A stretch of 37,477 bases of DNA, taken from assembly GCA_003513555.1 (NCBI GenBank), contig DOPG01000243.1:1-37477 (forward strand). Reading direction: 5' to 3'. How positions within the stretch are numbered: the stretch's first letter is position 1; every line of letters starts with the position of its first letter. Under the pieces are notes generated by a model. That model searched no databases and was not told where the DNA came from. It saw only the letters and a list, made by a program, of their open reading frames with translations. This DNA comes from Rhodopirellula sp. (GTDB taxonomy: Bacteria > Planctomycetota > Planctomycetia > Pirellulales > Pirellulaceae). The translations under genes were made by a program, and so were the position numbers. Of this stretch, positions 15,522-24,637 are shown piece after piece.

Positions 15522-17861
15522 ATGAGCATACGAGTTACAAGTTTGCTTTGTCTGTTGGTCGTTGGGCTGACTGTGTTGCCCTGCGCCCGATCAGCACATG
15601 CTCAGTTAATCAATTTTGCGCAACAGGGTGTTCCAGGTGATCCCGGACTTGAACTACTGCAAGAAGAACCGCATGATCTCATCTTTTTTACCGACAAAGC
15701 AGGTGGGGGTTGGGCCAAGGCGTTGTTGTTGCCGTTGCCTGGCAGAACCATGCCTACGGACAGAAGCGGTTCATTGAAGCTAAACGTGCTGGGAATTGAA
15801 GGAAAAGATTTCACCGCTAAGTGGACTGATATCAAGGATATTGATTTTTGGGAAATACGTCTCGAACGCGAGACGAAAGAGCGGATCCAACGTGGTGACT
15901 TCAAGGGGGCCTACCCCTTCATGTCTGTTCTGATTCGAGACTTTCCAAACCGGGCCGGATTGCGAGAATTGCGATGCGACTTTCTTTGGTTGGATGCAGT
16001 CGCGCGTGCAAAGCGAAAAGAGTTGTCCCCGACTCTTGCAATGCTTGAAGAATTGCGACGATACGCGCCGGAATACAAACGGTCCATGGTGCTCGATGCA
16101 ATTGGCCGAACGACTGATCAATTGATGCAACAATTGATGGATGCTGGCGACTTGGATCTCGCCCAGAAGATGCTGGCTCGCCTCGAGAAAGATTATGCGA
16201 ATGATAATTTGCAATCAATCAATAAATGGAACGCTGAGTTCCTGCGAATGGCGACGGTAAAACAGAATGAAGCCAAGGCCGCGTTGGAAGCCAAAGATTA
16301 TCGTGCTGCTCGCAAGCTATCACGCGAAAGTGTGTACTTGAAGCCGGATATTCCCGGTGGAACCGAGCTCGTTAAATTGGTCGATCGTATCTATCCATTG
16401 ATTAACGTTGGAGTTCTACAGACTGCCACAGTGCTGGAGCCAACGCGACTTGATAATTGGGGAGCTCGAAGGTCAGGGCGTTTGTTGTACCGCACTCTGT
16501 TTGAAATGGAGGGCCCAGGACCAGAAGGTGGAGAATATGACTTCATCTTCGGAGATGTAGAAATGAGCCCGGATCGGATGCACTTCGACCTGATGCTTGA
16601 GCCTGAAAAATTGCAGCCACCTCTGGATAAAGTTAGCGGTCCATACTTAGCGGATGTGATGGCCAAAAGAGCTCAGGCGAACTCGAGCGACTATTTTTCG
16701 CCTTGGGCTGCGGCTGTTGATTCGATTGGCTTGGACGGTCCGAAACAGATATCCTTCAATTTGCGCCGCCCCAACGTGCTGCCGACCTGCTTACTGCAAA
16801 TTCCAGTTGATGGCAGTTGGTTTGGGGATAAGCCTCTTTCACCTACCGGTGATTATCGGCGACAGGAAGTGGGCGAAGAGGAGGTTCGGTATGTGCTCTC
16901 AGGGGCCCCGAAAACAGAGACGCAGCCGCGCGAAATTGTCGAAGTGCGATGTGCTTCCGCAGCCGACGCCGTCAATCTTCTGCTGCAGGGTGAAGTTGAC
17001 GTTCTGGATCAACTGTTCCCAGCGGATGCTGTAAGGCTGAAACGTAGCAAGTCGATCAAAGTAGCAAATTATCCGTTACCTACAGTCCACATGTTGGTAC
17101 CGTGTTCCGATCACGCTTATCTGGCCGAAAGGACTTTTCGGCGAGCTCTGCTGTATGGGATTAACAGGCAGGACATTTTAAAGGGTGAACTACTGGAAGG
17201 TCTCGAGTTTGAAGGATGTCGTGTGCTATCTGGTCCATTCCCCGCGGGTATCGAACTCAATGATCCGTTGGGGTATGGCTATGATGAGAAAATTGATCCG
17301 CGACCTTATGAGCCACCGTTGGCAAAGCTTCTTCTGGCAATGAATGCAAATCAGATGAAGGCAATGGCAGCACGTAAAAAACTTGAAATGCCCGAATTGA
17401 AACCAATACGGTTGGCCTTTCCGCCCGATAATCTGTCGCGGGTTGCATGTGAGGCGATCAGTACTCAGTGGAAACTGCTGGGACTGGAAGTGGAGTTGGT
17501 TCAGCTACCTGTGGGCCGAACCTTTCCGAAGCCGGATGAGGATATCGCCGACATCGTTTACGTTTCGGCTGCGGTGTGGGAACCGATCATTGACGCGAGG
17601 CGGGTGCTGGGGCCTGAGGGTCTTGCTGGCAGCCAAGACCAACTTGTGGGACTCGGTTTAAGACAACTTGAACATGCCAAAAACTGGAAAGAAGTACGTG
17701 ATCGATTATTGGATCTTCATTCGATCACCCATCACGAACTGCCTGTCTTGCCTCTGTGGCAAATGGTGGAGTCGTACGCTTATCGGCGGGAATTAGTGGG
17801 GATGGGATCTGACATCGTTTCGCTTTATCAGAACGCGGGAAATTGGCGGCTTGGACAATGA
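15522..17861 (+). CDS. Exported helical-repeat plus family-5 solute-binding protein
   Basis: ATG 15522 gives 779 residues and a good signal peptide (IRVTSLLCLLVVGLTVLPC, cleavage after SAHA). A TTG seven codons upstream would disrupt this. After a 45-residue strand-rich start, about 75-285 is helical and TPR-like (RIQRGDFKGAYPFMSVLIRD, AKAALEAKDYRAARKLSRES). From about 292 the SBP_bac_5 (OppA/DppA-like) fold begins with PLINVGVLQTATVLEPTR and includes AERTFRRALLYGINRQDILK and VACEAISTQWKLLGLEVELV. Normal family-5 proteins are about 500-600 residues and serve ABC importers; none is encoded nearby. It starts 41 bases after the propeller gene and overlaps the next gene by four bases, indicating an operon. 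The ligand is unknown; a role other than import is likely. Confidence 0.86.
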   Translation: MSIRVTSLLCLLVVGLTVLPCARSAHAQLINFAQQGVPGDPGLELLQEEPHDLIFFTDKAGGGWAKALLLPLPGRTMPTDRSGSLKLNVLGIEGKDFTAKWTDIKDIDFWEIRLERETKERIQRGDFKGAYPFMSVLIRDFPNRAGLRELRCDFLWLDAVARAKRKELSPTLAMLEELRRYAPEYKRSMVLDAIGRTTDQLMQQLMDAGDLDLAQKMLARLEKDYANDNLQSINKWNAEFLRMATVKQNEAKAALEAKDYRAARKLSRESVYLKPDIPGGTELVKLVDRIYPLINVGVLQTATVLEPTRLDNWGARRSGRLLYRTLFEMEGPGPEGGEYDFIFGDVEMSPDRMHFDLMLEPEKLQPPLDKVSGPYLADVMAKRAQANSSDYFSPWAAAVDSIGLDGPKQISFNLRRPNVLPTCLLQIPVDGSWFGDKPLSPTGDYRRQEVGEEEVRYVLSGAPKTETQPREIVEVRCASAADAVNLLLQGEVDVLDQLFPADAVRLKRSKSIKVANYPLPTVHMLVPCSDHAYLAERTFRRALLYGINRQDILKGELLEGLEFEGCRVLSGPFPAGIELNDPLGYGYDEKIDPRPYEPPLAKLLLAMNANQMKAMAARKKLEMPELKPIRLAFPPDNLSRVACEAISTQWKLLGLEVELVQLPVGRTFPKPDEDIADIVYVSAAVWEPIIDARRVLGPEGLAGSQDQLVGLGLRQLEHAKNWKEVRDRLLDLHSITHHELPVLPLWQMVESYAYRRELVGMGSDIVSLYQNAGNWRLGQ

Positions 17862-19888
17862 TGCGCTGGAATTTGTTGATAATCGTTTTTTTAATCGCCA
17901 CGTTCAATCACAACGTGGGTTGGCAGAGTGTCGGGTTAGCTGTGGAAGCTGCAGCCAGTCAGGAGGCTGATCCCGCTTCGGTTCCATCCGCTGCGGAAGA
18001 AAACAGTTCGGAAAAGTCTGCATACGAACAAGCTGGTGACAAGCCTGACTCGGAAGTGGCGAGTGCAGCCGACAGTGAGTCAGCAAGCGAAAATGACGAG
18101 ACGACAGCAGGTGATGGTGTATCCAGTGACGCTACAGGTGGAGAGGTACTAGAGCTCGATCCGGATGCAGTTAAGGTTGCTGTTGAAAACTACAAGAAGC
18201 TAACTGAGTCCCCTGAAAAGGAGCTTCCCTGGGACTATTCACCTTATAAAGTTCTGGTCTGGTTAGTTGCTGACAGTCCGGAGCATTCAGTGTCGACCAT
18301 CGAACAGCCTCTTCTCAAATTCTTGGATCGGGATTACTCAGCTATCTGGCGAGTCACCATTGCCAAGGCACCCCGGGCAGTTGCTACCGCAGCGCGGCGA
18401 AATATGTCTGGCATGGACTATGACATGATCACCGCGGCAGACCCGGTGTTGGCGGTAAAACGGGACCACAAAGATGCCATTCGTATTCGCGTGGCTGAGA
18501 ATGTAGCGCAATACATCGGTAAGGTATATGGAACTCAGGGCCGTATTCAGGAAGTGAAGCGACGGGCTGCTCTTCTTGGTGACAAAACAGTTTCCGGTGT
18601 TGGTCCAAAAATGGAAGTCGTTGAGGGTGATGCCGTTGCAGTCAGTGAACTTTGGGCTGACGAAGGAACGGAAGCGGTACTGGTGTCGCGTGGAACAGCA
18701 CGCTCATTGGATAAACCTGAGGCGAAGGTAATTCTTCCCAAATTGGCGGATTTGGTGAGTCAAGCAGTGGATGCTTATGACAAGATTTTCATAGTCAGGC
18801 TGCGGGCCAATGAATCACTGACCGACGTCAGTGTGGTCGAGATGGATACTCTGATGCAGCATTTTGGACCGGTTGCAGAGATCGAGGGTGGGACGCGGTA
18901 CACGTTGCCAACCGTTATCGGTAATACGATCACGCGGGCTTTCGCTCCGGTTGTCCGTGTTGATAATGCAGGGACGCGCACCGCAACAGGATTGTTGAGA
19001 GCAAGTGGGTTGATCGTCGATGAAGACTCGCCAGCAAACCTGAAAGCTGGCGACGTTCTTGAACCGATGATGAGAAAGAATGACCGTAATGGCAGGGCAT
19101 TCGTGATTGGACCTCTCGATTGGGCCTTCCTGAATGTGACAGGTTTCGAAGGTCGTAATGTTAAGATGGACTTTTATTCCGGGCGAGCTGGTGGCCTGCA
19201 GGGAAGAAAGAACAAGCGCACCTTCAAGATGGCATTGAAGGTGCGTCCGTTTCATGAGGCATCAACGGTCCGCCTGCATTTACAACGAGATCCAAGTACA
19301 CCAATGATTGGATATGAGTTGTATGAGAAGGAATTGAAGTCGACAAAAATGACTTTCATAGGGCGAACAGATTGGGACGGACGTATGAGAATTGAGCCCA
19401 CCAAAGCCCCGTTCCGATTGTTGTATGTCAAGAACGGGGGCGCCGTTCTGGCACGCTTGCCAATCGTTCCGGGCTTGCATGAGTTCGATGTGGCTGACTT
19501 GGCGGGTGATGATACGCGACTGCAGGCAGAAGCTTATATTCGAGGTGTCCAGAACGCTATCATCGATCTGGTTGCTGTGCGTGAATTGTTCAGAGCCAGA
19601 ATTCAATTGCGATTGAAACGCGGTGAAATGGACAAGGCCCAAACGCTCATGGAAGCACTTCGGGATCAACCCAGCAATGAAGAACTAGCCAATGATATGG
19701 GTAAACGGCAGACGTATTTCAATAACCTTCTTGCTGGCAGCGGTAATGCGAATCAGAGGGCCAAGGTTGATCAGATGTTTGTCATCACCCGTGAGCTTTT
19801 GACTAAACATATTAATGGCAGGCTCGTTAATGATCTTGAGGCTGAGGTTAGCGAAGCCAAGAAGAACGGTGGAAAGTCACCAAAGTAA
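17858..19888 (+). CDS. Exported protein of unknown function, last gene of the envelope cluster
   Basis: ATG 17858 overlaps the preceding TGA (ATGA), so translation is probably coupled; this gives 676 residues. The N-terminus is a signal peptide or anchor (RWNLLIIVFLIATF), followed by an acidic Ser/Glu/Ala-rich stretch (about 30-105) and a mixed alpha/beta body. A beta-rich segment around 430-520 (KMALKVRPFHEASTVRLHLQ) may be an Ig-like or carbohydrate-binding-like fold, but no family is recognised. The C-terminal 110 residues are helical with one TPR-like helix pair (RARIQLRLKRGEMDKAQTLMEALRD) and a charged end. It is followed by convergent genes, so the operon ends here. Function inferred only from position: an envelope component of the motor-associated cluster. 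Confidence 0.75.
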   Translation: MMRWNLLIIVFLIATFNHNVGWQSVGLAVEAAASQEADPASVPSAAEENSSEKSAYEQAGDKPDSEVASAADSESASENDETTAGDGVSSDATGGEVLELDPDAVKVAVENYKKLTESPEKELPWDYSPYKVLVWLVADSPEHSVSTIEQPLLKFLDRDYSAIWRVTIAKAPRAVATAARRNMSGMDYDMITAADPVLAVKRDHKDAIRIRVAENVAQYIGKVYGTQGRIQEVKRRAALLGDKTVSGVGPKMEVVEGDAVAVSELWADEGTEAVLVSRGTARSLDKPEAKVILPKLADLVSQAVDAYDKIFIVRLRANESLTDVSVVEMDTLMQHFGPVAEIEGGTRYTLPTVIGNTITRAFAPVVRVDNAGTRTATGLLRASGLIVDEDSPANLKAGDVLEPMMRKNDRNGRAFVIGPLDWAFLNVTGFEGRNVKMDFYSGRAGGLQGRKNKRTFKMALKVRPFHEASTVRLHLQRDPSTPMIGYELYEKELKSTKMTFIGRTDWDGRMRIEPTKAPFRLLYVKNGGAVLARLPIVPGLHEFDVADLAGDDTRLQAEAYIRGVQNAIIDLVAVRELFRARIQLRLKRGEMDKAQTLMEALRDQPSNEELANDMGKRQTYFNNLLAGSGNANQRAKVDQMFVITRELLTKHINGRLVNDLEAEVSEAKKNGGKSPK

Positions 19889-19948
19889 GGTAACCAGCGG
19901 CGTCAGTCCGAGGTTCTCCGGTACTCACGCCATTAGGTTGTGTTCGGG

Positions 19949-20338
19949 CTACTTACGCCAGTTTGGGCGTTTCCGCCGTGCATTCGGATGATGCGTAATG
20001 ATCCGGAATGTCGCGTCTCGACCTGATAGTTTGCGTCCAGTAGGACGTGTTGTTGGGCGAACCACTTTGGCTCTCAGGCGATCGTGGGTCTCACGATGTT
20101 CATCATCGAGTTCAAACTCGACCCACAGTTCGACTTCTGGGGCAACTGTTCGTGTCACACCGTTCTTGACGACGCTTCCTTCCCAGTCGACAGAATGAAA
20201 GAACACGTCATCGGTGAAGTCTTCGGCCTGAATAAAACCGTATGTGCCTTCTTTCTCGATGAACATGATCTTTCCAAGTCGTCGCCGTTGAATGCGAAAC
20301 TTTTTTTTGATCCCATCTTCTTGTTCGGGGTCATCCAC
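19949..20338 (-). CDS. Cold-shock-domain protein with acidic/basic C-terminal extension
   Basis: 129 residues from GTG 20338; the frame is closed a few codons upstream and no ATG lies between, so GTG is the best start. The cold-shock domain is visible at about residues 21-92: GKIMFIEKEGTYGFIQ has the RNP1-like YGFI, DDVFFHSVDW the RNP2-like VFFHSV, and VELWVEFELDDEHR the last strand. Such domains bind single-stranded RNA or DNA. An N-terminal acidic then Lys/Arg-rich leader and a C-terminal basic tail (about 40 residues ending RRKRPNWRK) flank it, making it about twice the size of CspA. The basic tail probably adds nonspecific nucleic-acid binding. Convergent with the unknown cluster gene, 60 bases away. 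Confidence 0.85.
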   Translation of the reverse strand: MDDPEQEDGIKKKFRIQRRRLGKIMFIEKEGTYGFIQAEDFTDDVFFHSVDWEGSVVKNGVTRTVAPEVELWVEFELDDEHRETHDRLRAKVVRPTTRPTGRKLSGRDATFRIITHHPNARRKRPNWRK

Positions 20339-20450
20339 GGTTTGGCTCTTGATGCTGGATTGCTGACATTCTTAGTGAGTGGGTGTACCTGAAATAACTG
20401 TCGTCTGGTTGGGAGAATATCCCTCGACGTGTGAATTGGGCACCACCACC

Positions 20451-21113
20451 TTAGTTTAACTCTCCGATGAAGTTTGCATCAGGGAGACCAATCCACTTCG
20501 CAAGCGATGAATTGGTTGCTCGACGAATGACACAGGACCACATGTCGCTGGCTGACGAAAAGACATCGTCGACATTGGCGGGCATTACATGCCAATGTCC
20601 TTCCGCAACTTCAGCATCGAGTTCTTCGGGATGCCACCCCAGATGACCCACAATCAGTCGAAAAGGCTCGTTCTGATCACGTATCAGTTCAACGAGATGT
20701 TGCTTTTGGGCGGCAACATAGATCCCGTTGCCCGTTTCTGCTTCTGCGTAATCGCGGATTTGATGAAGTGCGACAATCGGTCCTGATAAAGGTCCTCCAA
20801 AGTGCAGGGGCCTTACGGATAAGGGGAGATCCGAATCTGCGAAAGGTGAGTTGGTATCGCTTTCTTTTATTTTTTCCGTATTCGTTGAGAACCGGGGTTC
20901 TTGTTCGGTTGAAAGGTGGGAGGGTGTCTCGCTGAGAATGGCACGAAACGCCTCGGGATTCGGTTCGATTGGGCGGTTCAGCATGACACCAATCACGCGG
21001 GTCTCGTCATCGTGAACGATCAGACAGACGCCATTGGCGTACATTGGGTCGGTAATGGTGCTCGATGCGACCAGTAACTGGCCAAGGTACGATTCCCTCA
21101 TTGGTTGCTCCAT
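20451..21113 (-). CDS. yqgE: YqgE/AlgH family protein (DUF179/UPF0301)
   Basis: 220 residues matching the YqgE/AlgH fold: GQLLVASSTITDPMYANGVCLIVHDDE at the start, VIGVMLNRPIEP, LHFGGPLSGPIVALHQ, then FRLIVGHLGWHPEELDAEVAEGHWHV, which is the conserved GyagW-type region, here GHLGW. The biochemical role is not established; AlgH was named for alginate regulation in Pseudomonas. It is about 30 residues longer than usual because of a Ser/Glu-rich insertion around 60-90 (ETPSHLSTEQEPRFSTNTEK). No signal peptide, so cytoplasmic. It is divergent from pdxH with 139 bases between the starts. Confidence 0.92.
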   Translation of the reverse strand: MEQPMRESYLGQLLVASSTITDPMYANGVCLIVHDDETRVIGVMLNRPIEPNPEAFRAILSETPSHLSTEQEPRFSTNTEKIKESDTNSPFADSDLPLSVRPLHFGGPLSGPIVALHQIRDYAEAETGNGIYVAAQKQHLVELIRDQNEPFRLIVGHLGWHPEELDAEVAEGHWHVMPANVDDVFSSASDMWSCVIRRATNSSLAKWIGLPDANFIGELN

Positions 21114-21180
21114 GATTCATCAATGCTGTCAGGTTGGCAGTAAAAACACCGCACGTTTATAACTGGGCAAGCGGCGCGCC

Positions 21181-21197
21181 AAACAGTGGCGCTGTTT
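21181..21197. promoter_or_regulatory. Dyad in the yqgE-pdxH divergent spacer
   Basis: Six-base perfect arms AAACAG / CTGTTT around a 5-base centre, 55 bases upstream of pdxH and 67 bases upstream of yqgE. Its position between divergent starts fits an operator; there is no further support. Confidence 0.25.
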
Positions 21198-21252
21198 ACG
21201 GACGTGTATCCGAAAATTTCCTCAATTCCCACTTTTCAGGACTTAATTCTGC

Positions 21253-21897
21253 ATGTCCATACACGAAATGCGTAAAAGCTATTCCATGGCTGGCCTCGCT
21301 AAAAGCGACGTTCATGCTGATCCAATGGTTCAGTTCCTACGCTGGTTTGAGGAGGCTCAGCAGCCTGATTTGCCTGACTGGATGGAAGTCAACGCAATGA
21401 CCTTGGCGACTGCCGATCCTGAAGGAAAAGTGACCTCGCGAGTCGTCTTGTTAAAAGGGATTGAATCTGGCCGGCTGTGTTTCTATACGAACTATGAGTC
21501 CGAGAAGGGCCAACAAATCGCAGTGAATCCTCAAGTTTCTCTGTGTTTCTTTTGGGGTCACTTGCAGCGTCAGGTGAGGATTGAAGGGAGTGTCGAGCAG
21601 TCAGCGCGCAGCAAGTCGGTTGACTATTTTCATTCGCGCCCACGGGAAAGTCAGTTGGGAGCTCATGTGAGCCGACAGTCCTCGGTGATCGATTCAAGCC
21701 AATCTCTCGAGGAACAGTTCACGGCCCTAGAATCCAAGTACCACCAGCAAGAAATACCATGTCCCAAACACTGGGGAGGTTATGAGGTGGAACCGACTCG
21801 AGTTGAGTTCTGGCAGGGAAGGCCAGGGCGGTTGCACGATCGTATCTGCTATCGTCGGGATGGTGAGCAATGGCAATTGTCGCGTCTATCGCCTTGA
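21253..21897 (+). CDS. pdxH: Pyridoxamine 5'-phosphate oxidase
   Basis: FMN-dependent oxidase converting pyridoxine- and pyridoxamine-5'-phosphate to pyridoxal-5'-phosphate, the last step of PLP synthesis and salvage; cytoplasmic homodimer. The 214-residue length matches the family. The FMN and substrate motifs are in order: MTLATADPEGKVTSRVVLLKG (about 49-69), FYTNYESEKGQQIAVNP, WGHLQRQVRIEGSVEQ, FHSRPRESQLGAHVSRQSS, and the C-terminal signature VEFWQGRPGRLHDR with WQLSRLSP at the end. The N-terminal MRKSYSMAGLAKSDVHADPMVQF is also typical. ATG 21253 is the natural start. It is convergent with priA, 119 bases away. Confidence 0.97.
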   Translation: MSIHEMRKSYSMAGLAKSDVHADPMVQFLRWFEEAQQPDLPDWMEVNAMTLATADPEGKVTSRVVLLKGIESGRLCFYTNYESEKGQQIAVNPQVSLCFFWGHLQRQVRIEGSVEQSARSKSVDYFHSRPRESQLGAHVSRQSSVIDSSQSLEEQFTALESKYHQQEIPCPKHWGGYEVEPTRVEFWQGRPGRLHDRICYRRDGEQWQLSRLSP

Positions 21898-22016
21898 TCG
21901 TGGATGACAGCGATTACGTGCGGCAGTCTATGTTTCAGGTTGCACCGATCAGGTTCATCGTGCAGAGATTTCTGAATCAGCAATTCGTACAAACGATACT
22001 ATCTGCTTCTACTTTT

Positions 22017-24467
22017 TTAGAGCATATCCATTGGGTCGATATCAATGACATATTGCACGTCATCTTTATCGGCAATCGTGAAACCTTCGACGGCTTTGCG
22101 AATTGTGCTTCCCAAGTGGGCGGGGTTGGTGGACTGCAACAGAATGTGAAATCGGTATTTGCCCCTCAGTTTTGAAATGGGTGGTGGCGCTGGTCCAAGA
22201 ACCCGTACTTCGTAGCCGAGGTGTTTCCGGGCAGCATCCAGTTGGGTGAGAAACGAATCGGCGACTGCTTCGGTAACATCTTCGACGGCTCCCCGGATGA
22301 TAATCCTCGCGACACTTCCCAATGGCGGGTAACTGAAGCGGCGTCTAACCACCATTTCATCTCTGGCGAATTGGTGGTAATCGTGGCGTGACGCAGCTTG
22401 AATTGCGGGGTGTTCGGGTGAATAGGTTTGAACGATGACACGCCCACTGCGATCTCCTCGTCCAGTGCGGCCGGCTACCTGGGTGACCAATTGGAAAGTA
22501 CGTTCTGCGGCTCGGAAGTCCGGGAAGTGCAGGGCACTATCAGAATTGATAACACCCACCAATAAGACGTTGGGGAAATCAAGACCCTTGGCAATCATCT
22601 GAGTACCCAGCAGGATGTCGAGATCTCCACGTCGAAACATGGTGAGCACCTTCTGGTGACTTCCGGGACGCCTCATGGTATCACTGTCCATTCGAGCGAT
22701 GCGTGCGTCGGGAAATTTGGCTTTGACTTCGGCTTCGAGTCGTTGTGTTCCCAGGCCACCATATCGGATTCCATCGAATCGACAGGCTGGGCATGCAGGG
22801 GGTGTGGGGATGGTAAAGTCGCAGTAGTGGCAGATTGCCTTACCTCCATCCCGGTGGTGCGTGAGCGGCATGTCGCAGTCCGGGCAGGTAACAACGTCTC
22901 CACATGCAGGGCACTGGATCGTAGTTGCAAAACCACGCCGATTCAGGAGCAGGATGGTCTGTCCATGTTCCTTGAGTGTTTCCCGTAAAGCCGCGTGAAG
23001 AGGACGACTGATTGCTCCTGAGGATCGATCATCTTTCACCCGCAGGTCGACCAATTGTACGTCTGGCATGGGCAGGTCATTGACTCGGGAAGGCAGCGGG
23101 ACCATTTCTGCATGACCCGTTTGTGTCGCTTGCCATGACTCGAGTGATGGTGTTGCTGATCCTAGCACTAGCGGTATGCCGAGAGACATAGCACGCGCAT
23201 GAGCAACCTTGCGGGCATGGTATCTTGGCTGGGTGTCTTGTTTGAAAGATGAGTCGTGTTCTTCATCGAGTATGATCAGCCCCAAACGGGGCAGCGGCGC
23301 AAACACGGCACTGCGTGGTCCGATCACGACTTGAACTTCGCCGCTGCGTATTCTCTGCCATTGAAAATGTCTTTCAGCAGGCGTCATCTGACTGTGCAAA
23401 ACCGCGACTGATTGAAAACGACGTTCAAAACGACCACGTGTTTGGGGAGTCAAGCTGATTTCTGGAACCAGAACGATGCCGCTACGACCAAATTTTACAA
23501 GGTGCTCGATTGCCCGGATATAAACTTCGGTCTTTCCGCTACCAGTCACACCATGCAGCACCAGTGTTTTGCCTTCTCCACTATCCACGGCAGCAGTGAT
23601 TCGTTCCAAGGCGTGGGATTGGTCCTTGGTTAGAGTCAAAGAACGCTCCGTTTCTCCATCGCTCACCTGCCAGCGTGTTGGATTCGCAGTGGTCATTTCC
23701 CGACGTGTTTCGGACTTTAGGAGTCCCTTCTTTTGAAGCCTTCGTATTGGGTCCTGAGTGCATGCTGCCTCTGCCATCAACTGAGTGGCTGTCAAAGGTC
23801 GCGCAGTGGCGATTAGATGTCGAACAACAGCCTGTTGTTTTTTGGGTAGGCCATTAATGGTCGCATCATCCAAAGATTCCATGCGTGGATGAAAGTAGGT
23901 CTTCTCACGAGTACCGGCATTGCTGCGAACACTGGACGGGATCAGGGTGTCGAAAACCTGCCCCGCAGGAGCTTGATAATAGTGACTCATCCATAGGACA
24001 AGCCGCACCAACGATGCATCACAGAGAGGTTCTTCGTCGATGATTACTGCAATGTCCCGGAGTGATCGTTGTGATTTCGCCTCCAGATCGATTTTGGTAC
24101 ACCATCCTGCGATTGGCTTACGGCGTCTTCCAAGTGGGACATGAACTCGCATGCCAATTTTCAATTTGTCGCGCATGGAGTCCGGGATACGATAATCGTA
24201 GGGTCCGTGCGGTGCCTCACTGAAAACGATGGTTGCGGTCGCAGTCGAGGACTCTGCTGGCAATTCCCAAGGTGGAATATCTGTCTCAAACAATTCGGTC
24301 TGATGGGACTTATTGGAACGTGGCGTCGATTTGCTCCCTTGAGCGTCTCCAGTCTTATCTGCGTTTCCAGGCCCCGATTCCGCGTCGGGCGGTTCAATTG
24401 GGCTGGTCATGAGATCAGAAAGAAAATGAGAAGGCTGATTGGTAAGAGCCAAGTTATCCGTCAACAT
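22017..24467 (-). CDS. priA: Primosomal replication restart helicase PriA
   Basis: 3'-to-5' DNA helicase that binds stalled forks and recombination intermediates and reloads the replisome. With ATG 24467 it has 816 residues; TTG 24533 and ATG 24410 are alternatives since the first 70 residues are nonconserved and low-complexity. The 3'-DNA-binding domain starts near ATIVFSEAPHGPYDYRIP. Walker A is VTGSGKT (Lys312), the DEEH box is at 401-404, and GSATPSLESW, LLNRRGFATTIQC, GTQMIAKGLDFPNVLLV and QVAGRTGRGDRSGRV complete the helicase motifs. Eight zinc-binding Cys residues are in place (519, 522, 528, 531, 546, 549, 559, 562). The C-terminal domain includes FSYPPLGSVARIII and LGPAPPPISKLRGKYRFHILL. 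Divergent from nadD. Confidence 0.97.
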   Translation of the reverse strand: MLTDNLALTNQPSHFLSDLMTSPIEPPDAESGPGNADKTGDAQGSKSTPRSNKSHQTELFETDIPPWELPAESSTATATIVFSEAPHGPYDYRIPDSMRDKLKIGMRVHVPLGRRRKPIAGWCTKIDLEAKSQRSLRDIAVIIDEEPLCDASLVRLVLWMSHYYQAPAGQVFDTLIPSSVRSNAGTREKTYFHPRMESLDDATINGLPKKQQAVVRHLIATARPLTATQLMAEAACTQDPIRRLQKKGLLKSETRREMTTANPTRWQVSDGETERSLTLTKDQSHALERITAAVDSGEGKTLVLHGVTGSGKTEVYIRAIEHLVKFGRSGIVLVPEISLTPQTRGRFERRFQSVAVLHSQMTPAERHFQWQRIRSGEVQVVIGPRSAVFAPLPRLGLIILDEEHDSSFKQDTQPRYHARKVAHARAMSLGIPLVLGSATPSLESWQATQTGHAEMVPLPSRVNDLPMPDVQLVDLRVKDDRSSGAISRPLHAALRETLKEHGQTILLLNRRGFATTIQCPACGDVVTCPDCDMPLTHHRDGGKAICHYCDFTIPTPPACPACRFDGIRYGGLGTQRLEAEVKAKFPDARIARMDSDTMRRPGSHQKVLTMFRRGDLDILLGTQMIAKGLDFPNVLLVGVINSDSALHFPDFRAAERTFQLVTQVAGRTGRGDRSGRVIVQTYSPEHPAIQAASRHDYHQFARDEMVVRRRFSYPPLGSVARIIIRGAVEDVTEAVADSFLTQLDAARKHLGYEVRVLGPAPPPISKLRGKYRFHILLQSTNPAHLGSTIRKAVEGFTIADKDDVQYVIDIDPMDML

Positions 24468-24637
24468 AGTGAATGTTCCAACCCGTTGAGTCTTCGCTTC
24501 CTGCTCGTTCGTCCTAATTCGGCGTCTTCGCAAGCAAATGTCCGTGGTTTACGTGCTGCGACGGCAAGTCAGCGTCATCCAAGGGCGGGACACGTTCGGT
24601 CACAAAACCAGCGAAACACGTATATTTTTGACAGAAA

